The notes under the pieces are model-generated. The model saw nothing but the letters and a program-made list of their open reading frames with translations, was not told the origin of the DNA and made no database searches. A program made the translations under genes and the position numbers. A stretch of DNA of 11,999 nt. Origin: JANWHF01 sp036276235. Its GTDB lineage: Bacteria; Planctomycetota; Phycisphaerae; Tepidisphaerales; Tepidisphaeraceae. The stretch spans positions 1 through 11,999 of the forward strand of contig DATBDZ010000216.1 of assembly GCA_036276235.1 (NCBI GenBank), given 5' to 3'. Below are positions 11,799-11,999 of this stretch, piece by piece. Position 1 is the first letter of the stretch; every line of letters starts with the position of its first letter.

Positions 11799-11999
11799 TG
11801 ACACTAGCCGCCGAGCAATTTGATCTGGAGGGCCTCAACAGCGCCTTCGCCGCCGCCGACCCGCAGAAGATCGTGTCGTGGGCCGCCAGCACGTTTGGGT
11901 CGGAGCTGGTCATGACCAGCTCCTTCGGCGCCGAGTCCGCGGTCCTGCTCCACATGGCGACCCGCGCCCTGCCCGAAATCAAAGTCATCATGATCGACA
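11798..11999 (+). CDS. cysH: PAPS/APS reductase, N-terminal fragment
   Basis: The first 67 codons of a PP-loop-fold reductase; the rest is past the right edge. The motif TSSFGAESAVLLHMA (40-54) is the nucleotide-binding P-loop variant (S-S-F-G-x-E/Q-S) of CysH, followed by 'IKVIMID' (61-67), the strand that leads to the next substrate loop. The start ATG at 11798 shares one base with the PHP stop (TAATG), so translation is coupled. Because cysC is in the same operon, PAPS is the likely substrate; the cysteine pairs that mark APS reductases lie beyond the window, so this is not confirmed. Confidence 0.88.
   Translation, partial: MTLAAEQFDLEGLNSAFAAADPQKIVSWAASTFGSELVMTSSFGAESAVLLHMATRALPEIKVIMID

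Noticed and set aside
10890..11804. Minus-strand open frame of 304 codons opposite the PHP gene
   Set aside because: Antisense to a gene with all PHP metal ligands; the translation has no recognisable motif.

Overview
The window reads as a fragment of a GC-rich bacterial chromosome. Planctomycetota (Phycisphaerae-like) is my best guess, from the overall look of the proteins (a YlbF-like protein, an EVE protein, a pair of small 'PF.PY.VYLADGR' proteins, a B12-type radical SAM enzyme) and the many dispersed palindromic repeats. That assignment is inference, not something the sequence proves.

Left part (1-5358), mostly minus strand. A transposase N-terminus (1-141) runs off the left edge. A 301-base repeat-filled gap follows. 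Next come a B12-binding-domain radical SAM enzyme (443-1768) and a four-helix membrane protein (1765-2148) that overlap by ATGA. Facing them on the plus strand is a GbsR/MarR-type regulator (2562-3173) with a perfect 10+2+10 operator over its -10 box. A hicA-hicB toxin-antitoxin pair (3626-3191, minus) and three minus-strand housekeeping-like genes come next: a bacterial PH-domain membrane protein, an EVE-domain protein and a YlbF-like protein. Three consecutive gene junctions here (3701-3735, 4337-4440, 4871-4944) each carry tandem repeats with a 7-base period, each with a different word.

Right part (5432 to the right edge), all plus strand: a compact sulfur-assimilation operon. The order is a ThiF/MoeB-type adenylyltransferase, a CysM-type cysteine synthase, a Mec-type JAMM protease, two small paralogous unknown proteins, a CysK-type cysteine synthase, a vapBC-like toxin-antitoxin pair, CysC (APS kinase), a PHP-family phosphoesterase and CysH (PAPS reductase, cut by the edge). 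After the 85-base gap that follows the ThiF/MoeB-type gene, junctions are 2-18 bases or overlaps of 1-4 bases, so co-translation is likely.

How they may work together: CysC makes PAPS and CysH reduces it to sulfite and pAp. The PHP protein between them is well placed to remove pAp (inference from known pAp-cleaving PHP enzymes). CysK and CysM are two routes to cysteine. The ThiF/CysM/Mec trio matches the thiocarboxylate carrier (CysO) route known from mycobacteria, but no CysO gene is visible here. The ThiF-like gene also carries an in-frame palindromic repeat element that adds a Ser/Gly/Pro-rich loop and belongs to the same repeat family as the intergenic element at 231-344.
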